This document shows, in pieces, positions 11,290-22,459 of a DNA stretch of 64,000 nucleotides. The notes below the pieces were generated by a model, which worked only from the letters and a program-made list of their open reading frames with translations, did not search any database and was not told the DNA's origin. How positions within the stretch are numbered: position 1 is the first letter of the stretch; the number at the start of each line of letters is the position of its first letter. Source of the DNA: Seriola aureovittata (taxonomy: Eukaryota > Chordata > Actinopteri > Carangiformes > Carangidae); assembly GCF_021018895.1 (NCBI RefSeq), contig NC_079374.1, positions 2,677,212 through 2,741,211 of the forward strand, read 5' to 3'. The translations under genes were made by a program, and so were the position numbers.

Positions 11290-12838
11290 TCTAGAGGCCT
11301 GGACCAGCGGCGGCCTGTGGCACCGAGGGCGCCACTGCATTGGGGGGCGTCTGGAGAAGGAAATGCATCAACCCGCATGTGATCAGCTCTGCAGGGATGT
11401 GCGCACTATCTGGAACAATTCATGTGTACATATTGACGCAAGCTGCAGTCCATGTGGGAGTTGCCATTACTCTCTGACACTGTAGCGGGCGCTGCTGACT
11501 AAACGCAGGGAAAAGGTTTAGAGGCCAAACATTTTAACATGCAACCACTGAACAGCACACATGCCGCTCTGCCATGATTGTGTTTGCAGAGCCCGCCGCG
11601 GCGCTCACAAATCACTTGGTGCCCGTGAGGTCATAGTTCATCATCAGAACCTCCCACCGCACACAAACACACCAACATCCACAAAATCATATTTACACAA
11701 TCTCATTTACTGGCGACAGAACTGCCCACAAAACAAAATATTAAAATAGTTCTAATGTTCTAATCCAAAGATTTTTTTTACAACATTGAAACTCTGAACA
11801 TTTTGCACATTAAAAAAACAGCTCAGATTATTATAATAGTTTCTCTGCACATAATGTGATAATGTCTGTACATTCAGTTTAAACCTCGCCCCCTCTCGCC
11901 GCTGGAGTAATTAAGACGGGAGCAAATGTGGAAGACAGGTATTATAAATTCATTTAAAGAGCAATAAAGTTCAAGTAAGGAGGAGGTTGATTTTTTCATT
12001 TTTTAACTGTGTGTCTATTATTGTTACCATGACGACGAGGGTCTGGTACACCTGTGGTAGGTACGCTCCTATGGGTCGTATCTGGGAGAAGGGACAAATG
12101 ACCTATATTGTTGTTTAGACTGCAGGACTTGTTGGGCTTATCTGTTCTATGATCTATTTATACTTTTTAATCTTCATCTCCATTTTTGATCTCCAGTTGC
12201 TGCCACCTGCGTCTTGTTGTCATCACATTACAGCTGAGTAAATATATTAAAATATGTGATGTGCAGCCTATTTTACGGTAAACTTCCACCACTATCACAC
12301 ATTGAGGAAATTTAAATAAGGTTAAAAATATGGACTACACAAAGTAAAAATACAGTATCAGCCCACAGTCCACATAGGAAGGCATTAATATTTGGAGCTC
12401 CAGTGGATCAACTTGAGAGATGATGATGATGATATGCGTTCAGAATTTGTTTCCACTGAAAACAAGTTGTTAAAAATAAAAACAGCTATTCTATGTTTAA
12501 AAAAACAAAACATCAATTGTTATTTCTAAGCCTTTAGTGATCATCAAATACTTTGCTGTTTATGGTTGACGGCCTTAACCACAACAGATCGCCGTGATTC
12601 TGCTTCTTTTCTTTTTTAAACTCACGACCAAAGTAAAGTGCTTCATCTGATTTAGGAAAAAAAAGACTACTATGCAATTCATAGTACACACTACATTTAA
12701 TTATTTAATTTCATTTATTTAATTATTATTTATGAAAATGACATCAGACATTATTTACTAGTATTATTAGTTTTTACCAGAGAAATAAAAACTCACATTA
12801 AACACTCTTTATGAATTGAGTAAATCAGTACAAATACA
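11290..12838. other. Intergenic region upstream of OR-3 and downstream of OR-4
   Basis: 1.5 kb. The part at 11300-11640 is GC-richer (GGCGGCC, GGCGCC) and may be a degraded repeat. The remainder is AT-rich with a short GAT run at 12420. No gene supported. Confidence 0.45.
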
Positions 12839-13765
12839 TTAGTTCACTTTGGCGTGACACAACAGCTGTTTGAGGTGTTTGGATATTTCTTTCATCTTTA
12901 GTCCGTATATGATTGGATTACACAGAGGATTATACATTATTATTTGCAAGGTCATTATCAGACGTAAAGTTTTTGGAAAATCTGATTCCAGTCTAACTAT
13001 GATGATATCATACGTAAGCAAACAAGAATAGTTGATTAAAACCAGCAGGTGAGGTAAACAGGTCTGTGCAGCTTTTTTTCTGACTTCTCCACAACTTCTG
13101 TAGGAGATTATAAGGATCTTTGTGTAGGTAAAAAGAATGAAGAGCATGGGGAAAAGTGCAACATTAAGCAGAACAACTAGACCATATACAGATAGCACTC
13201 TCGAACTCACACAGTAAAGATGGTTGACCAAAATGTTACAAAAAACACCTTTCAAAACTAAGTGACAGAGTTTTGTGTTACTGTGTCGTACGACTGGCAC
13301 TGCGACCTGACAAGCAGGAAGAATCCAGGCTGAAACCAGGAAGATCCTCACAGTGGTTTTTCTCATGATAGTTGGATATCGCAGAGGTTTACATATAGAC
13401 ACATACCTGTCATAGGCCATGGCCGACAACAGTAAGAACTCTGAACCGCCTAAAGAATAAAACATGAAAACCTGAAAGAGACAAGCTGAATAAGATATGA
13501 TCTGTTTTTCAGATAGAAAGTCAATCAGAAGCTTTGGGTAGATAACAGTGCTCAAAAGAACAGAGTTCAGTAACAAAGCTGCAATGAAAATGTACATAGG
13601 CTCATGGAGGTTTTGGTGAATCCAGATGAGACAAACGATCATACAATTACTGCAGATTATTAGAATATAAACTGTAAACATGATCACAAAATAAAGATAT
13701 CTGTATTTCTGCACTTCTACATGCCCATCAAGAGTTATATATGTTATATTTATTTCTGCATCCAT
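12839..13765 (-). CDS. OR-4, odorant receptor (7TM GPCR)
   Basis: 308 residues, starting MDAEINITY (NIT 6-8). DRY 119-121 within MAYDRYVSICKPLRYP. TM1 reads CSNCMIV where most paralogues have CSNSTIV, and TM7 reads YNPLCNPIIYG, with cysteine replacing the usual phenylalanine before NPIIY. The third intracellular loop entry is SYRSCGEVRKKAAQTC. No disabling change is seen. Its upstream block is degenerate (see promoter entry), so expression may differ from its neighbours. Confidence 0.95.
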   Translation of the reverse strand: MDAEINITYITLDGHVEVQKYRYLYFVIMFTVYILIICSNCMIVCLIWIHQNLHEPMYIFIAALLLNSVLLSTVIYPKLLIDFLSEKQIISYSACLFQVFMFYSLGGSEFLLLSAMAYDRYVSICKPLRYPTIMRKTTVRIFLVSAWILPACQVAVPVVRHSNTKLCHLVLKGVFCNILVNHLYCVSSRVLSVYGLVVLLNVALFPMLFILFTYTKILIISYRSCGEVRKKAAQTCLPHLLVLINYSCLLTYDIIIVRLESDFPKTLRLIMTLQIIMYNPLCNPIIYGLKMKEISKHLKQLLCHAKVN

Positions 13766-13944
13766 GAAAATTCACAAAAAATTAGACATGAATGAATACG
13801 ACAGACAGAATGTGTAACAAGCATTGTTCAGATTGTCTTTTGATTGTCCTAATCTTTTACAGATACCTGACCTTAAACTGAATTTGGTGTGCGCTCACCT
13901 TTGGAGTTCACGTCTGACCAACTCTTTAAGTGAGACTTCTCCAC

Positions 13945-13963
13945 CCTCTTTGGATCTCTTTAA
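13945..13963 (-). promoter_or_regulatory. OR-4 promoter block, degenerate
   Basis: On the minus strand the block reads TTAAAGAGATCCAAAGAGG. The TAATGA core has become TAAAGA and CCATGG has become CCAAAG. The TATA-like stretch is also weak (ACTTAAAGAG). A GGTCAGGTATCTGTAAAA element remains closer to the gene. Confidence 0.6.
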
Positions 13964-13989
13964 CTCCTCCATCATGAGCTGATATCATG

Positions 13990-14107
13990 TGAACAACTCC
14001 ATCAGACTCTGGAGGCCTGAACCCGTAGGTGTTAGACTTTGTTTACATGGGTGTTGCTCTCTTTACATTTTTCTGTGCATCTGGAAACAACAATGTTACC
14101 ACAGTGC
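13990..14107. other. Intergenic
   Basis: Short stretch upstream of the OR-4 promoter block, containing a copy of the more distal shared block (ATCAGACTCTGGAGGCCTGAA on the plus strand, in reverse sense to the gene). Confidence 0.5.
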
Positions 14108-14190
14108 GTGGAGCAGTGGTTCTCAAAGTGGGGTCCGGGGAACCCCAGGGATCCTTGAGGTGGTTCCTGGGGGTCCCCAGCAAAAAGGGG
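14108..14190 (+). mobile_element. hAT-type terminal fragment
   Basis: CAGTGGTTCTCAAAGTGGGG resembles the terminal inverted repeat of hAT elements (known family feature). It is followed by an alternating GGGGTCC/CCCCAG stretch. The other end was not found, so only one terminus is called. Confidence 0.55.
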
Positions 14191-15195
14191 AAACTTCAAA
14201 CCTGAAGTGACCTCGCTAAGCTCAGTTTCCCGCTTGGCCTCTAGTAACAGTTTGGTCTCTTGTTTGTGGTTTAAAGATATGTCATTTATGTACGTCTAGT
14301 TTTCTTTGCCAGGGATGTTTAGGACTAATTAATTAAATTATTTTTTGTTGTTTTGGGCATTGCTCCGCTCTGACGTTAATAAACTTCTACTCTGAACTCT
14401 GGCTCATACTGTGCAACTGGCTTTTCTTTGGAGTGGGAAGAGTCACACAGTATGTTATGTCTAGGTTTCCCTCAGACCAGGTACATAACAATCAGAGTAC
14501 ACTGACAAAACTTCAGGTCGATCAATTATAAAGACTTATATAATTCAAGGGAACTTTTTTTTTTTTTTATCATACTTATCATACTTGTAAAGTCCAGTTC
14601 TGATTACCGTCATCACATCACCTCAGTCTAGTGTTCATTTTCATGCCGTACACTGAAGAGTTTCAATACTTTCTCTCTACTGTCAGATTTGTGTGGACCA
14701 GAGAACACAATATTAAATGCACTGAGACTTTCAGTGGTGGCAGCATCAAAATCACTGCTACTAAAAATATTTAATTAGTTTGATTTGCATTTACAGTATA
14801 AACAAAACAAGAGACACATCTGCTTCAGTTTAAATATCAACCGTCACATTAACACGCTTTTTAAACAACATTGAAAGTGTTCATCTTCACTCTATGATCA
14901 TTATGAGCTTCATCAATACAACCAGAGATAATGGTACTCATGAATGTAACAAGGTTGTATTTAGGTATGGTTAACTAAATGGAAATTGAAAAAACTATTA
15001 ATTGTGATTACCTGTTATATAGCCAATCGGGTATATTTCAATAAAAAGTGACTTTTGTGTAACTTCCATCACATTGTTGAGGTTCCCGATGATCATTAAT
15101 GTGTTAAAACAAATTGTTAAAAATACTTTCCAGGGAACAAAAGAATCACATTATTCTTTGTTGAAGAAATGACCGTCAGTGTTTTTTACAACACA
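14191..15195. other. Intergenic, nothing recognised
   Basis: About 1 kb of AT-rich DNA without a supported gene. It ends in the OR-5 3' flank, which carries a divergent copy of the shared 3' block (AATAATGTGATTCTTTTG on the minus strand). Confidence 0.45.
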
Positions 15196-16116
15196 TCATT
15201 TTACACGACAGAACAACCTCTTGAGGTGTTTAGAGATTTCTTTCATTTTCAGTCCATATATGATCGGATTAAAGAGAGGATGGTACAGAACCACCTGTAG
15301 AGTCATGATTAAACGTGCAGTTTTTGGAATATCAGATTCCAGTCTCAGTATAATGATGTCATAAGTACACAACAATGAAAAATTGACTAAAACCAGCAGG
15401 TGAGGTAAACAGGTCTGTGCAGCTTTTGTCCTGACTTCTCTGCTGCTTCGATAGGAGATTATAAGTATCTTTATGTACGTGAAAACTATATAGAACATTG
15501 GAAAAAATACAATATTAAGCAAAATAATCACACCATACATAGATAGGCCTCTTGAACTCACACAGTGAAGTTTGTGAACTGAATTGTTACAAAAAATTCC
15601 TTCCAAAGTAAAGTGACAGACTTTCCTCTTAGAACTCAATATAGCTGATCCTGCCACCTGAGAAGCAGGTACGAGCCAAGCCAGAACCAAGAAAACACAG
15701 ATAGTAGTTTTTGTCATGATGGTCGGATATCGCAGAGGTTTACATATACACACATACCTGTCATAGGCCATGGCTGACAACAGTAAGAACTCTGAACCCC
15801 CTAAACTGTAAAAAATAAAATATTGAAAGTGACACACTGGATGTGATATGATCTGTTTTTCAGATAAAAAGTCAATCAGAAGCTTCGGGTAGATAACAGT
15901 GCTGTAAAGAACTGAGTTCACTAACAAAGCCGCAATGAAAATGTACATAGGCTCATGGAGGCTTTGGTGAATCACGATGAGGCATACAATGAAGGAATTA
16001 CAGAAAATTATTAGAATATATATTGTAAAGATAATTACAAAATAAAAATATCTGTATTTTTCAACGTCTACATAACCATTTAGAGTTATATACGTTACAT
16101 TTCTGTCATCATCCAT
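15196..16116 (-). CDS. OR-5, odorant receptor (7TM GPCR)
   Basis: 306 residues from the ATG at 16116, chosen because MDDDRNVTY then aligns with all paralogues; an in-frame ATG four codons upstream (16128) is the alternative. LHEPMYIF 53-60. The TM3 boundary reads MAYDRYVCICKPLRYP, with cysteine in place of the usual serine after DRYV. Loop 3 reads SSREVRTKAAQTC, with threonine in place of lysine. The tail is two residues shorter than usual and ends CRVK. TM1 has several bulky changes (FVIIFTIYILIIFCN). Intact frame, no other oddity. Confidence 0.94.
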   Translation of the reverse strand: MDDDRNVTYITLNGYVDVEKYRYFYFVIIFTIYILIIFCNSFIVCLIVIHQSLHEPMYIFIAALLVNSVLYSTVIYPKLLIDFLSEKQIISHPVCHFQYFIFYSLGGSEFLLLSAMAYDRYVCICKPLRYPTIMTKTTICVFLVLAWLVPASQVAGSAILSSKRKVCHFTLEGIFCNNSVHKLHCVSSRGLSMYGVIILLNIVFFPMFYIVFTYIKILIISYRSSREVRTKAAQTCLPHLLVLVNFSLLCTYDIIILRLESDIPKTARLIMTLQVVLYHPLFNPIIYGLKMKEISKHLKRLFCRVK

Positions 16117-16312
16117 TGGGATTGTCAAACATTAACAATGTTTTAAACAGGCAGATTATATAATAAACATACCTAAAGATGTCTGAGTTTGAAGATAGAG
16201 TTGAATTTACATTTGAATGGCTCATACATTCACAGTTACTTGAGTTCTTAATGCACTCAGTATGTGTTCGTCTGTGTAGCTCAAAAAGAGCACGGTTCGA
16301 GTTTGTGAAATG

Positions 16313-16349
16313 TTTTTATCACGGCTTCACCCTCCATGGATCTCATTAA
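16313..16349 (-). promoter_or_regulatory. OR-5 core promoter block
   Basis: Perfect TTAATGAGATCCATGGAGG on the minus strand (16349-16331), then GATAAAAA (16320-16313), about 200 bp from the ATG. Confidence 0.7.
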
Positions 16350-16399
16350 ACTCTTCACCTAAAGAGACAACATGTAATCAACTTTGTCAAACTCTTGAG

Positions 16400-17482
16400 A
16401 CGTGTTTTCACCTGTTTTACTGGGACAAGTATCCCCCAAATGTCACCTGTGTCAACAATAATGGTACCGCACTCTATGTTGTTTACCCCCCCTCCTTTCT
16501 CAAAGAGAGCACCTTGTGGTCTGTGAGTAGATTTGCAGTGGCGACAATTGTCCCAAGAATGAATTTCCTTGCTCAAGTTCCACAGAAAGATATTTGAATG
16601 TTCCTTTCCCCTACATTAGTTTATCCACAAAAGATCCTATGGCAAACTGATTAAAGGAGTCTGCTTTCTCTCTATTGACTATAATTATGGATGTGGTGTC
16701 AATCTTGAATATTGTGCTCGAAAAAAATTGCTGCGTGGCTGCAAAATAATATATTTTTTCCTGCTCAAGTTGCAGTAGGTCCAGATTGTGTGTCTCTGAA
16801 GTTGCAGTGGTAAGTGTTTATTGTTAGAACTATATTGAACATATTTTATCAACCTGCCCACATCATGATGTCTTTAAGGTGTAAAATGTTTGCTTTATGG
16901 CTATATTAATAAAGTTGTCATAAAGTGAACAGGGTGTATTTAAAAATCAACAAGAGGCACTTGGATTGCTTTATGTGTTTATATAATCGCGATATTCTTA
17001 CAGTAGTAGTTTGTCATCAAGAATATTGACCTAAACTATAATCAGATAATCTACCATATATTAAGAACTAAGTTTCTACTGTTTACTGTTTGTATTTTAT
17101 CATGTTCAAAGGAAAAACTGTTTCCTATTAAAGTAAACCAATTAAACACAGTGGTGGGACATATAAACAGAATTTTGAGACAATAACAATATTGAAATAA
17201 AAAGCAAGTAAAATGACAAGAGTAAAAACTAATGTTAAATTTATGATTTGAAAGAGGATACTGTGGCCTTAGAGGAGGTCCTCTGGCAGATGAGAGCAGA
17301 TGCTCTAGGCCGTGACAGAAAAGTCACCCTCACATTTACCTGATTGGGACTCTCTTGAAAAGTTATCAGTACAATTTAAAACAAACTCTTAAACAAACAG
17401 AGTAAAGAGGCTGAAACAGGTCTAACGTGATCTCATCTTTTAGTGGTGGTTATTGTCGTCATAATTATTACAGATGAAAGTA
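16400..17482. other. Intergenic, nothing recognised
   Basis: No gene supported. The overlapping open frames at 16310-16597 (+) and 16355-16576 (-) have no recognisable domain and overlap the OR-5 upstream region. Confidence 0.45.
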
Positions 17483-18424
17483 TCAGTCTTGATAACATAC
17501 AATCTTTTTATCTTGACAGAACAACCTCTTCAGGTGTTTAGAGATTTCTCTCATTTTAAGTCCATATATGATCGGATTAAAAAGAGGATTATACAAAACT
17601 AATTGTAAAGTCATTATCAGACGTACAGTTTTTGGAAAATCAGATTCCAGTCTAACTGTTATGACATCATACGAAATCAAAAAAAAATAGTTGATCAGAA
17701 CCAGCAGGTGAGGTAAACAGGTCTGTGCTGCTTTATTTCGGACTTCTCCACAACTCTGATAACATACGATAAGTATTCTGGTGTATGTAAAAACTATGAA
17801 GAGCAAAGGAAAACAACCAAGATTTAGAAAAATGAACACACCATATGTAGATATCGCTTTTGAACTCACACAAAAAAGTTTGTAAATTGAGTTATTACAA
17901 TAAATGACTTTCAAAGTAAAGTCACAGAGCTTTTGATTGGCGCTCATTGCTGCTATTCCCACAAGCTGACAAGGAGGGAAAAGCCAGGCTAAAGCCAGGA
18001 AGACTTTTATGGTCGTTTTTCTCATGATAGTTGGATATTGCAGAGGTTTACATATAGACACATACCTGTCATAAGACATGGCTGCTAACAGTAAAAACTC
18101 TGAACCGATTAAAGTATAAAACAGAAAATACTGAACAAGACAGGCTTCATAAGATATGATCTGTTTTTCAGATAAAAAATCAATCAAAAGCTTTGGGTAG
18201 ATATTAGTGCTGAGAACAACAGAGTTGATTAACAAAGCTGCAATGAAAACGTACATAGGCTCATGGAGGTTTTGGTGAATCCAGATCAGGTACACAATAG
18301 CAGAATTACTGCAAATTATTAGAATATATACTATAAAAACAACCATAAAATAAAGGTATCTATATTTGTGAACTTCCACATGCCCACCAAGAGTTATATA
18401 TGTTATATTTAAATCCTCATCCAT
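17483..18424 (-). CDS. OR-6, odorant receptor (7TM GPCR)
   Basis: 313 residues starting MDEDLNITY. The tail is extended by five residues (CQDKKIVCYQD). TM2 entry reads LHEPMYVF, with valine where others have isoleucine. TM3 boundary MSYDRYVSICKPLQYP (DRY 119-121), NPIIY 283-287. TM4 reads LFPPCQLV where others have LVPAC. It is sister to OR-7 by its N-terminus and upstream flank, yet the coding parts differ at many residues in TM1, TM3, TM4-TM5 and TM6. Confidence 0.95.
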   Translation of the reverse strand: MDEDLNITYITLGGHVEVHKYRYLYFMVVFIVYILIICSNSAIVYLIWIHQNLHEPMYVFIAALLINSVVLSTNIYPKLLIDFLSEKQIISYEACLVQYFLFYTLIGSEFLLLAAMSYDRYVSICKPLQYPTIMRKTTIKVFLALAWLFPPCQLVGIAAMSANQKLCDFTLKVIYCNNSIYKLFCVSSKAISTYGVFIFLNLGCFPLLFIVFTYTRILIVCYQSCGEVRNKAAQTCLPHLLVLINYFFLISYDVITVRLESDFPKTVRLIMTLQLVLYNPLFNPIIYGLKMREISKHLKRLFCQDKKIVCYQD

Positions 18425-18775
18425 TAAAAAAACTTAAATATGAAATCTTGATTATTGAAAAACGCAGATAATTTAACAGGAATATATGAATAAAAACTGA
18501 AAAATAAAAGGTCTTACTTTGAAAATAACAATAACATGTCTCTGTATTGGTTTCTCTTATCCACAGTAATCTGACCTTGAAATTCACTTAGTATATGCTC
18601 ATGTTTACACCTCAGGAATCAGAAACTGTTGGAGCCTGTGAAATGGTTTTATCAGACAGATTCATCCTCCATGGATCTCATTAAAATTTCCACTAAGAGT
18701 GACTAACATGTAAACAACTTTATCAAACTCTGGAGGCCTGAATCCACAGGCGGTTAGATCTGTTTTGAACAGTGT
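18425..18775 (-). repeat. OR-6 5' flank, near-identical to OR-7 5' flank
   Basis: By eye only about three differences in some 300 bp (from GCAGATAATTTAACAGG to about 18775) compared with 21490-21797. The match covers the core promoter and stops shortly upstream of it. It is markedly more conserved than the two coding regions. Confidence 0.85.
18646..18684 (-). promoter_or_regulatory. OR-6 core promoter block
   Basis: TTAATGAGATCCATGGAGG on the minus strand (18684-18666) with GATAAAAC (18653-18646). The more gene-proximal CAGGTATCTG element reads CAGATTACTG here. Confidence 0.7.
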
Positions 18776-18789
18776 CCATTAAATGACAT

Positions 18790-20527
18790 CATGCTGATCG
18801 ATCCATTCTTATTTTCACTTAGCTTCATACTCATACTGTATCACTTGGTACCATTTCATTTAGGATAAGAGCAAAGATTGTTTCTTTAGAAAGATGTATC
18901 ACTCTGTAAAAGGCCAATAAGACTACCCAAAGCAGAATACATCCCATATGACAACTATTTCCTGTTTCATTTGAGATAGAAGTGATGTTTGTTCCCTGGG
19001 ACAGATGTTGCACTTTCTTTAATGTGCTTTAATGTCGCTTTCACCTGTTGTTGTGGAACCTGGTGAAACCCAATAAGGGAGTGACCATGGGTGTCTACGT
19101 CATCTTTTCCAAAGGTCTCAGTTTTCGCCTGACAACCCAAAATGGGGTCAGCAGCGTTTCCCAAAGTTTCAGTTTTCAATGCGTGAAAACTCTTGAGTCG
19201 AGTCGACGGGAGGCGAAAACGTAGCAAACGAGATGCGTTTTAAAACAAAAACGTAGTAGTGTGGACGTAGACGTAGGTTATGTTTCTTTATTTTCTTCAC
19301 TGTATCATTTCCCGTTTTATTTTGTGTTACTCAAATTTTCTCGTTTCAGATCCTTCACTTCCTGCCCTTCTGTATCTCCCGCCCTGTGGTGTTTCAGTTG
19401 TTTCATTGTCCTTCCCTCCTCAGTATTTTTAGTTTCTGTCCTCCCACTCCAGCATTAGTTCTTTGTGTTTAGTTTTTCCTGATTTAATGATATGAGCAGG
19501 TTTTCCAGATGATCGACTCAAAACAAATTGGACACTACTACACTTACTACTCCTACCACATGGATTTATGTACAATACAAATGTGGTGAGCCATCCATCT
19601 GTTAATGGAGGCTTTGAGTTGAGATTCTTGGTACTGAGGTCAAGAATATAGTCCCGTACTTAAGGTTAGTTTTGTCTCAACAAAGAGGAAATGTTATGAA
19701 CGTTCCTCTCCTCTATGTCATTCTGTCCTGAAAAACATTATTTAATAAATGGATGAAACACATCAGCTTTGTGGTATTCCATCTCTTACAGAGCTCTTAT
19801 TATGGTTTATTATTGTAGATGTTATGACTTGAACGTTGCAAAGTCAAGAGTTTATTTTGAGAACTTTATTGAAAACATGTTACCACTGCCACACCATCAT
19901 GGCTTTAACATTTAAAATGTTCACTTTATTCCCATATTGATATTGGTCATAAAGTGAACAACTGATCGGGGTAATTCAAATATTAAAAGCAGAGATTGAG
20001 ATTTAAAGAGGCAGTTGAAATTATTAGACAAATAAACTAATAATATACAGGAGCCCTGGTTCCAGAAAAGTCTCAGTCCCTCTGGTCTTTAGCCTCCATT
20101 CTTGGACTCCACAATTCAGTAACAATGCAGTTATCAGGCGACGCAGTGTTTGAAATATTTTCAATATGATTCTAAAATCAAAACTCTTATAGAAACAGAC
20201 CAATATAAAGAGGCTGAAACAGGTGTAACATGATCTCATCTCACAGTTGTAGTCATCATAAACTTCATCAATTCACACAGGAATAACATGTATATTATTA
20301 ATATGGTTCTGTATTTGTTCATCTAAAGCCAGATTAAACATTCAGAATTAACCTTGTGAGTCACAGGGCAGAAATGTTAGATATTGTTGTAATGGTAGAA
20401 AATGGTTAATCTCTTTATTACATCTTAGGTATATAAAATAAAATCCTAAGATTAAAAACTTTCCAAGGAACAGATCAGAGAAATTAGCTGTGCATTATTA
20501 CAGAAGAAATGATCAGCCTTGGTAACA
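18790..20527. other. Intergenic region with a repeat near 19050-19290
   Basis: Around 19080-19290 the sequence carries AAAACGTAG-type repeated words (GCGAAAACGTAGCAAACG, AAAACAAAAACGTAGTAG, GTGGACGTAGACGTAGG), in the style of a degraded DNA element. The rest is unrecognised. The OR-7 3' flank at 20460-20527 includes the shared 3' block. Confidence 0.45.
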
Positions 20528-21454
20528 TTAGTTCATTTTGTGTAGACATAACAACTGCTTCAGGTGTTTTGATATTTCTTTCATCTTTAGTCCGTAAATG
20601 ATCGGATTAAATAGAGGGTGATACAAAACCAGTTGTAAAGTTATTATTAATCGAGCAATTTTCGGAATATCAGATTCCAGTCTAACTATAATAACATCAT
20701 ACGAACACAGAAAGGTAAAGTTCATTAAAACCAGCAGGTGAGGTAAACAGGTCTCTGCAGCTTTTTTCCTGACTTCTTTGCAACTGCGATATGTTAAAAT
20801 AAATATTTTTGCATATGTAAAAAGTATGAAGAGCATGGGAAAAAGTGCAACATTTAGCAAAATGAACACGCCATATATAGATAGTGCTCTTGAACTCACA
20901 CAGTGAAGATTGTAAATTGAATTATTGCAAAAAATGACTTTCAAAGTAAAGTCACAGAGCTTTTGATTAGCGCTCATCGTTGCTGATGCCACAAGCTGAC
21001 AAGCAGGGAAAAGCCAAGCTAAAGCCACTAAGACTTCAATAGATCTTTTTGTCATGATAGTTGGATATTGCAGAGGTTTACATATAGACACATACCTGTC
21101 ATAGGACATGGCTGCTAACAGTAAAAACTCTGAACCACCTAAAGCATAAAACAGAAAATACTGAAGAAGACAAGCTTCATAAGATATGATCTGTTTTTCA
21201 GATAAAAAGTCAATCAAAAGCTTTGGGTATATAATAGTGCTGTAAAGAATAGAATTGATTAACAAAGCTGCAATGAAAATGTACATAGGCTCATGGAGGT
21301 TTTGGTGAATCCAGATCAGGTACACAATAGTAGAGTTACTGCAGATTATTAAAATATATGCTGTAAACATGATCACAAAATAAAGATATCTGTATTTGTG
21401 AACTTCTACATGCCCACCAAGAGTTATATATGTTATATTTAATTCTTCATCCAT
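20528..21454 (-). CDS. OR-7, odorant receptor (7TM GPCR)
   Basis: 308 residues from the ATG at 21454 (MDEELNITY). The frame is open a further 54 codons upstream to an ATG at 21616, but that stretch is the conserved non-coding 5' flank also found before OR-6, so the long form is rejected. LHEPMYIF 53-60, MSYDRYVSICKPLQYP with DRY 119-121, NPIIY 283-287. TM6 entry reads KAAETCLPHL, glutamate replacing the usual glutamine (as also in OR-10), and loop 3 starts TYRSCKEV instead of SYRSC. Ends CLHKMN. Confidence 0.95.
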   Translation of the reverse strand: MDEELNITYITLGGHVEVHKYRYLYFVIMFTAYILIICSNSTIVYLIWIHQNLHEPMYIFIAALLINSILYSTIIYPKLLIDFLSEKQIISYEACLLQYFLFYALGGSEFLLLAAMSYDRYVSICKPLQYPTIMTKRSIEVLVALAWLFPACQLVASATMSANQKLCDFTLKVIFCNNSIYNLHCVSSRALSIYGVFILLNVALFPMLFILFTYAKIFILTYRSCKEVRKKAAETCLPHLLVLMNFTFLCSYDVIIVRLESDIPKIARLIITLQLVLYHPLFNPIIYGLKMKEISKHLKQLLCLHKMN

Positions 21455-21797
21455 TAAAAAAGTTACATATGAAATCTTGATCATTGAAATAGGCAGATAA
21501 TTTAACAGGAATATATGAATAAAAACTGAAAAATAAAAGGTCTTACTTTGAAAATAACAATAACATGTCTCTGTATTGGTTTCTCTTATCCACAGTAATC
21601 TGACCTTGAAATTCACTTAGTATATGCTCATGTTTACACCTCAGGAATCAGAAACTGTTGGAGCCTGTGAAATGGTTTTATCGGACAGATTCATCCTCCA
21701 TGGATCTCATTAAACTTTCCACTAAGAGTGACTAACATGTAAACAACTTTATCAAACTCTGGAGGCCTGAATCCACAGGCGCCGTTAGATCTGTTTT
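21455..21797 (-). repeat. OR-7 5' flank, near-identical to OR-6 5' flank
   Basis: Partner of 18425-18775. The first 35 bp next to the ATG differ more than the distal 300 bp, so the identity is highest around the promoter rather than next to the gene. Confidence 0.85.
21676..21713 (-). promoter_or_regulatory. OR-7 core promoter block
   Basis: TTAATGAGATCCATGGAGG on the minus strand (21713-21695) with GATAAAAC just downstream. Confidence 0.7.
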
Positions 21798-22040
21798 ACA
21801 TTGGTTTGTGACACTGCTCAGATAAATCTCCTGTGAGATCTGGTTTTCATGGATAATGTCATATGTGATTTGGCAGTTGAAGAAGTCAATGATGCATGTC
21901 CTTTACTTCATGCTGTTTTTGAAAAACCTCTGGATGTCAGCCACAAGATGCCCTCCATGTCTCTGCCTTTCAAGGCCTGGACTTGGGTAAGGATGGTTTG
22001 GGCATCTAATCAGCATGCCTTGTGGATACCTCCATTCGAA

Positions 22041-22092
<52 letters not shown>
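22041..22092 (+). repeat. (ATCT)n microsatellite
   Basis: About 13 uninterrupted copies of ATCT. Confidence 0.97.
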
Positions 22093-22093
<1 letters not shown>

Positions 22094-22459
22094 CTAGGAA
22101 ACCTCAGTGTAAGTATTAAGTACTACATCTATTTAATTAGTGCAAGGAGATTGTATAAGGAAGTGCCTTGTTAGGGCTTTAGGAAAGGAGTTGCTCTCAG
22201 AAGAGATGAGTCTTCAGGATATTCTTGAAGATGGAGCGGGACGCCCCCTGCTCTAAAAGGATTCGGTAGCTTGTTCCACCATTGGGGAACCTCAACACAA
22301 CAGAAAAGCTCCAGGCCTCTAGGGGGAGCTCTAAGTGGAACGCCTTGAGCTTCAACCATGAAATAATAACAAAATAAGTGGTCAAATATGTACTGTTGTA
22401 TGTACATGTCATTGACTAAATATGCGCTAGAACACGTTCATCTTTTGTTCAGAATCAGC

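Noticed and set aside
21455..21616. 54-codon N-terminal extension of OR-7
   Set aside because: The extension lies in a non-coding flank also present before OR-6; paralogues all start at MDD/MDE.
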